Shown: positions 1 through 9,385 of the stretch, one piece after another | Layout: each line of letters starts with the position of its first letter | How positions within the stretch are numbered: position 1 is the stretch's first letter | From: Chryseobacterium aurantiacum | Lineage (GTDB): Bacteria; Bacteroidota; Bacteroidia; Flavobacteriales; Weeksellaceae | Reading direction: 5' to 3' | NCBI RefSeq assembly: GCF_003020585.1 | Contig: NZ_PXUE01000001.1 | Span: 62,001-126,000 of the forward strand | DNA length: 64,000 nt | The notes under the pieces: model-generated | What the model was told of the DNA's origin: nothing | What the model saw: only the letters and a program-made list of their open reading frames with translations | The model's database searches: none | Position numbers and translations under genes: made by a program

Positions 1-87
1 AAAAAAGATAGAACTTTCTTCATTCAGTAAGGGTATTTATCACAAATTTAATAATAAAAAGTATTGTATTGTTGAAAAGGTAATAAA

Positions 88-115
88 AAAACCGCGATTT
101 TAAAATCGCGGTTTT
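88..115 (-). terminator. Terminator of the T9SS adhesin pair
   Basis: A perfect 28-base palindrome with arms of 14 bases lies just beyond the stop of the minus-strand gene that ends at 137. On the minus strand it is followed by a run of T. It is a clear intrinsic terminator for the two large secreted-protein genes. Nothing else is seen in bases 1 to 136. Confidence 0.85.
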
Positions 116-136
116 GAATGTTGTATTTTGAATTTG

Positions 137-2947
137 TTATTCTCTGTTTTTTACTAAAATCCAGCCAGTGTATTTTACCTGAGTCTTTTCTTTATTAGCC
201 TCATTCCAGGAAACGTGATACCAGTATGTACCGGTTACAAGTCTCTTGTCAAAATGTTTTCCATCCCACTTGTAATTGTTGAATTTAGTTCCGGTGAATA
301 TCATGTTACCATATCTGTCATACACTACAAAAGATAGGTTGTCTTTATAAGCAAGTTCACTGTAATCAATGAAGTCATTTACATTATCTCCGTTAGGAGT
401 AATGGCGTTCAATAGATTTGGAACTGTAATTTCTGTTGCAACAGGTGTACAGTTGTAGGCATCTTTTACATAGAATGTGTGCTGGCCTCTGGTTAATCCT
501 GTGAAAGTGTTAGAATCCTGCCAGTTTGCAGTACCGTCTACAGCAAATTTATAAGGAGGTTTACCACCTATTGCAATTACTGTTGCACTGTTATTGTTGA
601 TTTCTATTTGTTGAATTACTGGATCTTCGGCTTTTTTCACTCTTACTACTTGTGTAAGGAAACATCCGTTTTTACTAAGTATTACAGAATATTCACCAAC
701 TCCAACGTTTCTGATTCCTGAAGTAGTAGCACCATTGCTCCACTGATAAGAGTCATATCCAGGTCCTGCATCTAAGTCTATTTTAGCATCCATACAAATA
801 TATCTATCTACCAGGATCGGAGACATCTTGATTGGAAGAGGAATAAGTTCAATCTTTGAAATAGCGGTACAGCCTTCGGCAGTAGATACTTTTACATATA
901 CAAATCCACCAGTTGCAGGGAAGTTGTCAGGTGTAGTTATTTCATTGATACCTGCATTAAGGTCATTTAATGAACGGTAGTATTTCTTTATTGCAGCTCC
1001 GTAATCTGTAATTTTTGCCTTAGTTAAGTCAAAATAAGCATAAGGTGCTACATCATACCAACAAGCTTTAATAGTGTCATCTTTTACAACAAAAGGAATT
1101 ACATTAAGCTCCAAGGTAACCTCTTCACAGTCTGTAAACTCTACAGAGTCTCCACAGAATGTATAAACGATTTTGTCTGGTCCCTCATAATTGGCATTTG
1201 GTGTATAGGTAATTGTTCCGTTTGGATTTACAACTGCCGTACCTTTAGTAGGAGGGGTCAAAATCTTTACTGTAGTTGCTACAGGAGTCTGTGTTGAAGA
1301 CGTAAAAGTAGGTGTAATTATTTTGGTAGCACAAACTGCAAGGTTTTGTTTTGTAATTTTTAAACAGTTTTGTACTTTATAAATAGGCGTTGTAACAGGC
1401 GGACATGTTCCCATTGTTACTTTTACCGTATAATTTCCGGATTGCGTAGGAGTATAGCTGTAAGATGTTGCTCCTGGGATAGCCACTCCGTTTCTGAACC
1501 ACTGGTAAGTTTCATATCCGTCATCTACTTCCAGAATAAGTCCAGGAACACAGTCTCCTGTTTTTTTAGCAATGACAGGAATTGAAGAGAATCCTGCAAA
1601 GTAACCTCCATATCCTGCAGAGCTGTATCCTCCATTAATACCAGCAGTTACAGCTTTTGTAGAGGTAATGGTAAGGTTGTCAACAACTCCGGATATTGCA
1701 TAAGTTACCCACTGGGTATTTCCTGTAAGAGGATAGGGTCCTTCCGCTGGGCTAGGAGGGTTACTGTTTACCAATACGGTAGCTCCGGCCTCAGTTAGAA
1801 TGTTAAGTTTTAATGTAATATTATCGGTAATTCCTGGCATTTCATTGATCTTACCAATCTCATCAATTTTTCTTGGTAAGAAACAGTTCAATGGTGGGAT
1901 ATAGTTAAATCCATTGGTTGCTGCATTGCCATCTATTCCTATAAACTGATACAAATACACATTTTTGGATGTTGAGATAAGCATGTTAGAATGATTTCCG
2001 GCACCAGGTTGTGTTACATAGCTGGTTTCGTTAATTCTGTACCAACCTCCTGCGTTAATAGTTTCAATAGGCGTTGAAGAGCCATTCAGGTAAATTGCAG
2101 TGTTGTCTTCAGTAGCAATAATAAGTCCACCCTCCATGTTAAGTGACGGATTTGTGGATCTTGTTTTTACCATGGCAAAAGTGCTTCCAAGTCTATCCAC
2201 AGGAACAGACTGGTCAAGAATAGGGTCAGAGCCACTTGTAGGTGTTGAGAAGTTACCGTTGCAACTTCCGTTCGTAAGAGTCACCGGTTTGTCAGCAACC
2301 ACCTTTGCACCTATAAATCCGTTCTTATTAGCTGCATTGGATCCACTTCCTGTAAAAATAAAAGATTCTCCTTTATTTAAAACAAATGTATGGGTGTTTC
2401 CGGGAGGTGTTCCGTTAATGAATACAAGTCCCGGGGTATTCCATGATACTGTTACAGTGGTATTGTTCTCAGTAGCCAAAATTCCTGCTGTAAAGTTGTA
2501 AAGACTGTTAAGGTCTGTATTAGGGCTGGCTGCCACATAAAACTGCTTACCAATTCCGGCTTTTCCTTTACTGGTAATAATTTCACCGTGTACAGATTGT
2601 GCTAATCTTAAACTACAGTAAAAAGGCTTTTCTCCTTTTAGATAAAGCCCTTTGCTGCCAACATTAAAAGCTTGAGTAGTCCCACTGGCAGATATGATAG
2701 ATGCATCTACATCAACAGTCTGGGGGTTTCCTTTACTAATGGTAACCGTTGTAAGAACGTTATTGTTATTAAATACTTGTACGGGAAAGGGAGTTGTGGA
2801 ATCTGTGGATAGATACAACCTGTTCTCAAATTCCCCTACAGAGGGAGCTGTGTAATAAGGTGCAATCCAATGTTCAGTATCCCTTTGCGCAAAGAGGGTA
2901 TTAATTGTAAAAAAAAGTAATACCAAACTGAGTAGAAATCTTTTCAT
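137..2947 (-). CDS. IgGFc-binding-like secreted protein, T9SS type B sorting domain
   Basis: A 936-residue secreted surface or extracellular protein. Residues 1-20 are a Sec signal peptide ending in FAQ. The following roughly 440 residues resemble the N-terminal IgGFc-binding family (repeated NNTT and 'KPVTLTNGS' type strands, 'YGGYFAGFSSIPV' near the end). Next come an Ig-like segment with QWFRNG, a cadherin-like 'GTITYTPNANYEG' segment, and a SprB-repeat-like segment with FTGLTRGQHTFYV. Residues 845-936 are a gliding-motility-type (CHU_C, type B) C-terminal domain beginning ITPNGD and ending GWILVKNRE, which should route it through the type IX secretion system. It is a paralogue of the gene immediately upstream at 3026-6373, 78 bases away, probably in one operon. 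Its ligand is unknown; adhesion is inferred from the domains. Confidence 0.85.
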   Translation of the reverse strand: MKRFLLSLVLLFFTINTLFAQRDTEHWIAPYYTAPSVGEFENRLYLSTDSTTPFPVQVFNNNNVLTTVTISKGNPQTVDVDASIISASGTTQAFNVGSKGLYLKGEKPFYCSLRLAQSVHGEIITSKGKAGIGKQFYVAASPNTDLNSLYNFTAGILATENNTTVTVSWNTPGLVFINGTPPGNTHTFVLNKGESFIFTGSGSNAANKNGFIGAKVVADKPVTLTNGSCNGNFSTPTSGSDPILDQSVPVDRLGSTFAMVKTRSTNPSLNMEGGLIIATEDNTAIYLNGSSTPIETINAGGWYRINETSYVTQPGAGNHSNMLISTSKNVYLYQFIGIDGNAATNGFNYIPPLNCFLPRKIDEIGKINEMPGITDNITLKLNILTEAGATVLVNSNPPSPAEGPYPLTGNTQWVTYAISGVVDNLTITSTKAVTAGINGGYSSAGYGGYFAGFSSIPVIAKKTGDCVPGLILEVDDGYETYQWFRNGVAIPGATSYSYTPTQSGNYTVKVTMGTCPPVTTPIYKVQNCLKITKQNLAVCATKIITPTFTSSTQTPVATTVKILTPPTKGTAVVNPNGTITYTPNANYEGPDKIVYTFCGDSVEFTDCEEVTLELNVIPFVVKDDTIKACWYDVAPYAYFDLTKAKITDYGAAIKKYYRSLNDLNAGINEITTPDNFPATGGFVYVKVSTAEGCTAISKIELIPLPIKMSPILVDRYICMDAKIDLDAGPGYDSYQWSNGATTSGIRNVGVGEYSVILSKNGCFLTQVVRVKKAEDPVIQQIEINNNSATVIAIGGKPPYKFAVDGTANWQDSNTFTGLTRGQHTFYVKDAYNCTPVATEITVPNLLNAITPNGDNVNDFIDYSELAYKDNLSFVVYDRYGNMIFTGTKFNNYKWDGKHFDKRLVTGTYWYHVSWNEANKEKTQVKYTGWILVKNRE

Positions 2948-3025
2948 GTGTATGGAATTAGGATTTCTACAAAATTAAAATAAAAAATCAAATACCTTTA
3001 ATAAATTACAAACAAATGTTAGAAA

Positions 3026-6000
3026 TTACTCTCGATTTTTAATTAAAAGCCATCCTGAGTGTGAAACTTGTAATTTTGAATCTGGCTCAATCCATCTTAT
3101 TACATACCAATAGGTTCCCGTAGGAAGGTTTCTTCCATTTGATCTTCCGTCCCAAATATAATTTTTATCCGAAGACTTATAAACAGAGGCTCCGTAGCGA
3201 TCTGCTACTTCTATGGATACGTCTTGTTTTATTCTTAATTCAGAATAATTAAGGACATCATTGATGCCATCTCCATTAGGAGTAATTGTATTGATAAGAT
3301 TGATCACTAAAAACTCCTTGGTAATATGACGACACCCATCTGAACCCAATACATATACAGTATGAAGACCCCTTGATAATCCTGTGAAAACATTGGATGA
3401 CTGGTAATCGAAACCATTTAATGAATACTTATAGGGAGGAGTTCCTCCGGTTACATAAACCGTTGCCGTAGTACCGGAAACCTCTATTCTTGTAATAGTA
3501 GGAGATTGTGCTGCTGTTACATTTACCTGCTGACGGTAAACACATCCATTGAATCCCAGGTCTACATAATAGCTTCCCACATTTCCAATAATAGTTTGAG
3601 TAGTAGCTCCATTGCTCCATAAGTAAGAAGAAAACCCGGGCCCTGCATCCAATAGAATCTTTTCGTTGGAACAGATGATCTGATCATGAAGCGTGTTCGA
3701 TTTTTTTGGAGTCTTCAACGTAATTGTTAATACACCGGAATTGGGACATCCTGTACTGCTCTGGAATCTTACATAAAATACACCCGTAGATGTAACAACT
3801 TGTGAAGCAGCAATAGGGTTGATTCCTGCCTGAGCATTGGCAAGTGAAGCATAAAATGATAAAACTACTGCCGGATCTATTGTAAATAAAGCCTTGTAGT
3901 CATTAAGGTTTACAGATTCTGAACCATTAAGATCATTGTCACAGAGGTCTGTTTTTGCATTGTCTGTTATTAATGGGATTTTATTTCCAATGGTAAAATT
4001 AATTTGCCCCAAGGCTGGTGGGCAGTCTCCCACATTAGCAGTTACCCTTACGTATACAATGGTACTGGCTGTATAAGTCCAGTTGGCAGGAAGAGTATTG
4101 TTATTTCCTGCATTGGCATCTGCCTGGCTCAGGTAATATTTTACAGTAAGGTTGGCGGAATTAGCTACAATTTGTGGTGTTACATTGTTGAAATTAACAT
4201 TCACTATTCCATCTAAATTTTCATCACAAATATTAGCATTGAAGTTACTTGTATTGATGTTAGGGGTAGGGTAAATAGTTAATGTAATTGCAGACACTTT
4301 AGAACACCCATAAATAGACGTTACATTGGCATAAACAGTTCCGGATGGTCCTGAATAAGCAGTGGGAGTAGCTATTGGTCCTGTTAAATTAGCATTTGTA
4401 AAGTAAGTTACCGTTGCGCTGGCATCCGGAGTTACATTGGCGGTCTTCAGATTAAAAGTTCCGTTTCCGTTGGCTGCAGCACAAGAAAACAGACTGTCAT
4501 TAGTGGTCTGAAGAACATGGGTATTCACTACAATTTTAAAGTATTCAAATGCTGCAGGAGTTCCATTTCCCTGAATATAATAAGTGAATGTATCCGTAAT
4601 ATCTGTAGTAATACCTGCATTGGGGGTATAAGTAATTTGCCCTGTTATAGGGTTTATTGCCACTGTTCCATTAGTTGGCTGTACAATAATGCTTGTATTG
4701 GCCGGAACTACCGCCTGGCCTGAGCTTGTAAATGTAGGAGTAATTGCTTTCGTATTGCATGATCCAATATCATAGATTGTTGTAGAAATTGGCGGGCATG
4801 CTGTATAGTCGTACTCTGCAGTCATTCTGGATTCACAGCCGGTTTTAGTAATATAACAGGTATATATTCCAGATCCGTATAAATCAGGATTGATGGTAGG
4901 TGTTATGGCTCCGGGAATTTCAACTCCGTTAAGATACCACTTGTAGGCATCATGTCCCGCATCTACCTCAAGAAGTACTCCATTGTAACAATCGCCGCTT
5001 TTGGAAATTACCGGAATAGAAGAAAAACCGGCGAAATATCCTCCATATCCTACAGCACCATTTCCTGCTGCAATTCCTGCTGTAATGGGTTTTGTAGAAG
5101 TTACGGTGATATTTCCCGTTACATTGGGCATGGAGTAGGTTACCCAATTTGAATTTCCATTTACAGGAGCAAATCCTGTTACAGGATTTCCATTAACGGT
5201 TACAGTAGCCCCGGTTTGGGTAATAATATTAAGTTTTGTATTATAAGCAGTACTGCCTATCATATTAATGAGACCTATCTCGTTAATTTCTTTTGGTAGA
5301 AAACAGCTTAACGGTGGTATGAAATTCATCCCTCCTGTCTGATAAACTGTACTTCCTGAAGCTCCGGCAAGAAGTTGGTACACATACACGTTTTTGCTGG
5401 CCGAAATATTCATGTTATAATTTCCGTTACCCTGATTGATGTAGCTTGTCGCTTCAATCATACGATACTCTCCGGCATTAAGGTTAACACCGGCTAGTGG
5501 ATTTCCGTTAACGGTAAGTGTAGTATTGTTTTCTGTAGCAATAACCAATGCTTTTTCCATTCCTACAGTATTGGGTCCATTTCCTTTTACCATTATAAAA
5601 TCTTTTCCAAGCCTCTCTGTAGGAACAGCCTGGTCCATCAATATATCTACATTGGTGCTGTTTTGAGTTGTATACAGACCATTGAAGTTTCCGTTAGTTA
5701 CCGATACTGGTTTGTTGGCAACCAATTTTGCCCCTAGCAATCCTTTTCTGTTATTAACGCCGCCCATATCACTATTTACATCAAGGATATAAGATTTACC
5801 TTTATTAATAGTAAATGTTCTGGAAGACATTACACTGCCGTCAGCAAAAACAATATTAGGACTATATCCTGAGAGAGTTACCGTCGTATTGTCTTCTGTA
5901 GCAGTAACTCCTACAGTGGAGTTTACATAGTCTTTTGGAGAGGTAGTAGGAGCCGTTCCTATGAAAAAAGTTTTTCCAACTCCGGCCATTCCTTTAGAAG

Positions 6001-6373
6001 TAATAATTTCAGCCTGTTGCGGAACTGAAAATCTAAAGTTAGCAAAGAATTTTTTAGATCCTTTTACATGCAGCCCCATTGTGTTTTGGCTAAACAGATT
6101 ATTCATGGTGGAAGCAATCATGTAAGTGCTTGGAACTGCAAGTTGCACGGGATTTCCTTTACTTACCTGTACGGTAGAAAATACAATGTTATTATTAGAG
6201 ACCTGTACAGAAAACGGAGCCGTCTCGTTGGTTGATAGATACAAATAACATAACGGGGGATTATTTCCCTGAAGCGAACTTGCAGACATGGGAGCAAACC
6301 AGTGCTCGGTATCCAATTGTGCATTAACAATTAAGCAAAAAAAAGTGCAAATAGCTAGTAGAAATTTTTTCAT
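3026..6373 (-). CDS. IgGFc-binding-like secreted protein, T9SS type B sorting domain (paralogue)
   Basis: A 1115-residue paralogue of the 137-2947 product with the same plan. It has a signal peptide ending VNA, a mature start containing LDTEHWFAP (QRDTEHWIAP in the sister), an IgGFc-binding-like region to about residue 470, an Ig-like QWY-type segment and a cadherin-like 'GQITYTPNAG' segment. Unlike the sister it has extra repeats of about 80-90 residues with CDxxLDGxxNVNFN and CDNDLNGSESVNL cores. It ends in a SprB-like repeat and a type B T9SS domain (residues 1026-1115, ITPNGDGIND to LLIKNRE). The length difference comes mainly from the central repeats. It should be secreted through T9SS, but no PorP/SprF-type partner is visible nearby. 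It is the upstream gene of the pair and probably carries the promoter. Confidence 0.85.
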   Translation of the reverse strand: MKKFLLAICTFFCLIVNAQLDTEHWFAPMSASSLQGNNPPLCYLYLSTNETAPFSVQVSNNNIVFSTVQVSKGNPVQLAVPSTYMIASTMNNLFSQNTMGLHVKGSKKFFANFRFSVPQQAEIITSKGMAGVGKTFFIGTAPTTSPKDYVNSTVGVTATEDNTTVTLSGYSPNIVFADGSVMSSRTFTINKGKSYILDVNSDMGGVNNRKGLLGAKLVANKPVSVTNGNFNGLYTTQNSTNVDILMDQAVPTERLGKDFIMVKGNGPNTVGMEKALVIATENNTTLTVNGNPLAGVNLNAGEYRMIEATSYINQGNGNYNMNISASKNVYVYQLLAGASGSTVYQTGGMNFIPPLSCFLPKEINEIGLINMIGSTAYNTKLNIITQTGATVTVNGNPVTGFAPVNGNSNWVTYSMPNVTGNITVTSTKPITAGIAAGNGAVGYGGYFAGFSSIPVISKSGDCYNGVLLEVDAGHDAYKWYLNGVEIPGAITPTINPDLYGSGIYTCYITKTGCESRMTAEYDYTACPPISTTIYDIGSCNTKAITPTFTSSGQAVVPANTSIIVQPTNGTVAINPITGQITYTPNAGITTDITDTFTYYIQGNGTPAAFEYFKIVVNTHVLQTTNDSLFSCAAANGNGTFNLKTANVTPDASATVTYFTNANLTGPIATPTAYSGPSGTVYANVTSIYGCSKVSAITLTIYPTPNINTSNFNANICDENLDGIVNVNFNNVTPQIVANSANLTVKYYLSQADANAGNNNTLPANWTYTASTIVYVRVTANVGDCPPALGQINFTIGNKIPLITDNAKTDLCDNDLNGSESVNLNDYKALFTIDPAVVLSFYASLANAQAGINPIAASQVVTSTGVFYVRFQSSTGCPNSGVLTITLKTPKKSNTLHDQIICSNEKILLDAGPGFSSYLWSNGATTQTIIGNVGSYYVDLGFNGCVYRQQVNVTAAQSPTITRIEVSGTTATVYVTGGTPPYKYSLNGFDYQSSNVFTGLSRGLHTVYVLGSDGCRHITKEFLVINLINTITPNGDGINDVLNYSELRIKQDVSIEVADRYGASVYKSSDKNYIWDGRSNGRNLPTGTYWYVIRWIEPDSKLQVSHSGWLLIKNRE

Positions 6374-6522
6374 GTATTATTATAAGGGGCCGCAAATCTA
6401 AGCATTAATAGTCACATTTTTTATGTGAAAAAAGCGTTGGAATTTAGATTGCTATACAATTGTTGAATATTTAAAATTTACTTCATTTTGCGTTCATATT
6501 GATGAATTGATTCCAAAAAAAA

Positions 6523-6547
6523 AATCCCGATGAAATTCATCGGGATT
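6523..6547 (-). terminator. Terminator of tsf
   Basis: Inverted repeat with AATCCCGATG arms lies 24 bases past the tsf stop. On the minus strand it is followed by about ten T residues. This is a strong rho-independent terminator. Confidence 0.85.
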
Positions 6548-6570
6548 AAGTATTTTCTTTGAAAGAGAGA

Positions 6571-7398
6571 TTAAGCTAGGCTTACTCTTACAAATGCAGT
6601 TACTTTAAGATCTGCATTTACAGACTTTACATAGTCAGCTACAGAAATAGAGCTGTCTTTGATGAAATCTTGGTGTACCAAAGTGTTGTCTTTGTAGAAT
6701 CTCTGCATTTTACCTTTCAAGATATTGTCGATAATGTTTGCAGGCTTCCCTTCTTCAACAAGTTTGTGTCTTTCGATCTCTAATTCTTTATCAATAGTTT
6801 CCTGAGAAACAGAAGTTTCATCAAGAGCAATTGGGTTCATTGCAGCAGCCTGCATAGAAACAGCTTTAGCAGCTTCGTCAGCTCCTTCTACTTTAGCAGA
6901 AAGTGAAGTGATAGCAGCAATTTTGTTTCCAGCGTGGATGTAAGCTCCTAGGTAAGGACCTGTAATTCTTTCGAATGCACCGATCTCGATTTTCTCACCG
7001 ATAACTCCTGTCTGCTCGATTAATTTCTCAGCAACAGTCATTCCGTGGAAATCTGTAGCCAATAATTCTTCTTTAGTTGCAGCGAAAATAGCCATTTCAG
7101 CTAATTCGTAAGCAAGCTCGATGAAAGCTTCGTTTTTAGCAACAAAGTCAGTTTCACAGTTTAAAGAAATTACAACACCTAAAGTGTTATCTTCGTTTAC
7201 TCTTGCGATTACTGCACCTTCACTTGAATCTCTGTCAGCTCTGTTAGCAGCAACTTTTTGTCCTTTTTTTCTAAGGATATCTACCGCTTTTTCGAAGTCT
7301 CCTTCAGCTTCAACTAGAGCTTTCTTGCAGTCCATCATACCTGCACCTGTTTGGTTTCTTAATTTAGCTACGTCTGCAGCAACTGGTGTATAAGACAT
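6571..7398 (-). CDS. tsf: Translation elongation factor Ts
   Basis: A 275-residue cytoplasmic EF-Ts, the guanine nucleotide exchange factor that recycles EF-Tu-GDP. The N-terminal UBA-like helix region 'VAKLRNQTGAGMMDCKKAL' and the EF-Tu-contacting TDFVAKN motif (about residue 82) are diagnostic. The length matches Bacteroidota EF-Ts. The ATG start is supported by a TAnnTTTG box about 60 bases upstream. In many bacteria tsf follows rpsB; here a divergent secreted-protein gene lies upstream and tsf is monocistronic with its own promoter and terminator. Confidence 0.97.
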   Translation of the reverse strand: MSYTPVAADVAKLRNQTGAGMMDCKKALVEAEGDFEKAVDILRKKGQKVAANRADRDSSEGAVIARVNEDNTLGVVISLNCETDFVAKNEAFIELAYELAEMAIFAATKEELLATDFHGMTVAEKLIEQTGVIGEKIEIGAFERITGPYLGAYIHAGNKIAAITSLSAKVEGADEAAKAVSMQAAAMNPIALDETSVSQETIDKELEIERHKLVEEGKPANIIDNILKGKMQRFYKDNTLVHQDFIKDSSISVADYVKSVNADLKVTAFVRVSLA

Positions 7399-7458
7399 AA
7401 TATCTATTATTTTTTATTTAAGATTAGTATTAATTTTTAGCTTAATTTTAGAGCAGTG

Positions 7459-7466
7459 CAAAGATA
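7459..7466 (-). promoter_or_regulatory. -7 promoter box for tsf
   Basis: TATCTTTG on the minus strand matches the Bacteroidota sigma -7 consensus TAnnTTTG. A TTTA sequence about 18 bases further upstream is a near match to the -33 TTTG. It predicts a leader of roughly 55 bases before the tsf ATG. Confidence 0.7.
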
Positions 7467-7541
7467 ATGATTTTAATGATAAACTAAAAAATGACTTTTC
7501 ACGTTATTAATATATTTAATACTATTTTAAAGATTTGATTA

Positions 7542-8324
7542 ATGAAAAAAATCTTCCTTCTCCTATTTATATGCGTTTTTTCTCTTGGATTTTCTCAAAA
7601 AAAGAAAAAATCAAAATCTAAAGCTGTTGTAGAAAAAGAAACTGTGATCATTTATACAGAGCAGGAAGCAGAGACTTCTAAAGAAGCAAGAGTCATTGCA
7701 GGCTTTATAAAGCAGAACCCAGGTCATGCGAAAACTGATTACTTGAAAAAAAGATTGATGGATATTATCATGGCAGATAATTCTCCGGAAGCTAAACCTA
7801 CCATAAAGCCAATCAGTAAAGAAAAAATCGAAAAGATTGTAAAAAATAATGAACTGAATAGCGGTAAAGTGCTGGCCAGCAATAATACTTCGGGTAATAC
7901 CAAAGCTGCCACCACAAATAACGCAAAGAATACTGATAAAATTAATGATGCTATTAATGCTTTGAAAGAAGAAAGACGAGTTACCTATGCATCAGCAGGA
8001 TCTGCCAAGAGTGCCGGAACTGCAAAATCGGAGCCTAGCAGCGATGCTAAAAGAACAGCAGCAATGTTGACGCATATCTTTAATACTGATATAAGTTCTA
8101 AAGAAGCTTATATTAATATTAAAAACAGGTCCAGTTGTAATTTGGTCGTAAAAATCAGTGGAAAGAAATATTATAATTTAACTGTTCCTGCGAGGGGACA
8201 AAATTTTATTTTGATAGATAAAGGAGAATATGTGCTGACAACAATGGTTTGTGATGCGAAATATTCTTCATTAAAGAAAATTACCCAGGATATTGAGATT
8301 GCCCTCAATGTTGCTGAGGATTAA
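7542..8324 (+). CDS. Secreted protein of unknown function (DUF6759-like)
   Basis: A 260-residue exported protein. Residues 1-18 are a signal peptide ending GFSQ, followed by an extremely basic KKKKSKSK stretch. The middle (about 85-185) is low-complexity, Lys/Asn/Ala/Ser-rich and probably disordered. The C-terminal 75 residues form a compact domain with YINIKNRSSCNLVVKISG and an invariant-looking pair of Cys residues. It resembles the family I recall as DUF6759 in Chryseobacterium; that name is from memory and unverified. It is divergent from tsf and convergent with accA, so it stands alone. The function is unknown. Confidence 0.75.
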   Translation: MKKIFLLLFICVFSLGFSQKKKKSKSKAVVEKETVIIYTEQEAETSKEARVIAGFIKQNPGHAKTDYLKKRLMDIIMADNSPEAKPTIKPISKEKIEKIVKNNELNSGKVLASNNTSGNTKAATTNNAKNTDKINDAINALKEERRVTYASAGSAKSAGTAKSEPSSDAKRTAAMLTHIFNTDISSKEAYINIKNRSSCNLVVKISGKKYYNLTVPARGQNFILIDKGEYVLTTMVCDAKYSSLKKITQDIEIALNVAED

Positions 8325-8340
8325 AGAAGAAGACTAAAGT

Positions 8341-8373
8341 AAAAAAGGTTAAGAAAATTTTCTTAACCTTTTT
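8341..8373. terminator. Bidirectional terminator between the DUF6759-like gene and accA
   Basis: The inverted repeat AAAAAGGTTAAGAAAA/TTTTCTTAACCTTTTT lies in the 55-base gap between convergent genes. It is flanked by A and T runs, so it can terminate transcription from both sides. Confidence 0.85.
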
Positions 8374-8379
8374 TTATTT

Positions 8380-9336
8380 TTATCCTTTAAACTGACCCAT
8401 CGCAATGAACTTGTCCTGTCTCTGGGTTTCAAGCTCCTGTCCTGTAAATTTGGAAAAAGCCTTGATATTTTGTAAAATAGAATTTTTCAAGTTTAAATAA
8501 GTGGTCTCCTGATCGTAGTGAGCGCCTCCTAGTGGTTCTTCAACAATTCCGTCAATGAACTTTTCTCTTAAGGCATCCTGAGGAGTAAGGTTTAATGCAT
8601 TGGCTGCATCTTCCTTGTGATCCCAGTTTCTCCATAGAATAGAAGAACAGCTTTCTGGTGCAATTACAGTATACCACGTATTTTCCAACATATATACTTT
8701 GTTACCCACACCTATTCCTAAAGCTCCACCACTAGCTCCTTCACCAATGATGTAAGTGAAAATTGGAGTCTTCAGCTGAACCATTTCAAAAATATTTCTT
8801 GCAATAGCTTCACCTTGTCCTCTTTCTTCAGCTTCTAATCCTGGATAAGCTCCCGGTGTATCTACCAGAGTTACCACAGGAATATTGAATTTTTCAGCAA
8901 GCTTCATTAGTCTCAAAGCTTTTCTGTATCCCTCTGGATTTGGCATTCCAAATCTTCTATGCTGTCTTTCCTTAGTTGTTCTTCCTTTTTGAGTCCCTAT
9001 GATCATTACTTTCTGACCATCAAGGGTAATCAATCCTCCAATCATTGCCGGATCATCAGCGAAATTTCTGTCTCCGTGAAGTTCTAAGAAACTGCCTTTG
9101 TCTGCCATTCCGTTAATATAGTCCAATGTATAAGGACGATCCGGGTGACGGGACAGTTGTACTCTTTGCCAAGGTGTAAGATTTCCATAGATTTCTTTTT
9201 TCTTTTCTAAAATCTTATCCTCAATCTGGCTGCATGCTAATTTTACATCAACACCACTTTCTTCTCCTACTAAAGAACACGTCTGGTATTGGTCCATCAA
9301 TTCTTTGATAGGAAGTTCGAAACTTAAATATTCCAT
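8380..9336 (-). CDS. accA: Acetyl-CoA carboxylase carboxyltransferase subunit alpha
   Basis: A 318-residue cytoplasmic AccA. With AccD it transfers the carboxyl group from carboxybiotin to acetyl-CoA to give malonyl-CoA for fatty-acid synthesis. Recognisable segments are '[12 protein letters not shown]', the crotonase-fold glycine-rich '[17 protein letters not shown]' oxyanion region, and '[16 protein letters not shown]'. The length matches the family. The partner subunits accB and accC are 11-13 kb away in this window; accD is not present. A TACATTTG box at 9360-9367 on the minus strand lies 23 bases before the ATG. Confidence 0.97.
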   Translation of the reverse strand: MEYLSFELPIKELMDQYQTCSLVGEESGVDVKLACSQIEDKILEKKKEIYGNLTPWQRVQLSRHPDRPYTLDYINGMADKGSFLELHGDRNFADDPAMIGGLITLDGQKVMIIGTQKGRTTKERQHRRFGMPNPEGYRKALRLMKLAEKFNIPVVTLVDTPGAYPGLEAEERGQGEAIARNIFEMVQLKTPIFTYIIGEGASGGALGIGVGNKVYMLENTWYTVIAPESCSSILWRNWDHKEDAANALNLTPQDALREKFIDGIVEEPLGGAHYDQETTYLNLKNSILQNIKAFSKFTGQELETQRQDKFIAMGQFKG

Positions 9337-9359
9337 TTCTTGAAGTAAATTAAATCTTT

Positions 9360-9367
9360 CAAATGTA
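9360..9367 (-). promoter_or_regulatory. -7 promoter box for accA
   Basis: TACATTTG on the minus strand fits TAnnTTTG and sits in the 49-base gap between gltX and accA, upstream of the accA ATG. It suggests that accA has its own promoter. Confidence 0.55.
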
Positions 9368-9385
9368 TGAAAAATTATGTTAATT

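Noticed and set aside
2100..2501. A 133-residue plus-strand frame inside the first adhesin-like gene.
   Set aside because: It is antisense to a clear coding region with signal peptide and T9SS domain; its translation is low-complexity Ser/Leu/Val.
3700..4950. Tandem nucleotide repeats in the second adhesin-like gene.
   Set aside because: The periodicity is at the protein domain level (diverged Ig-like repeats) and not an exact DNA repeat or CRISPR.
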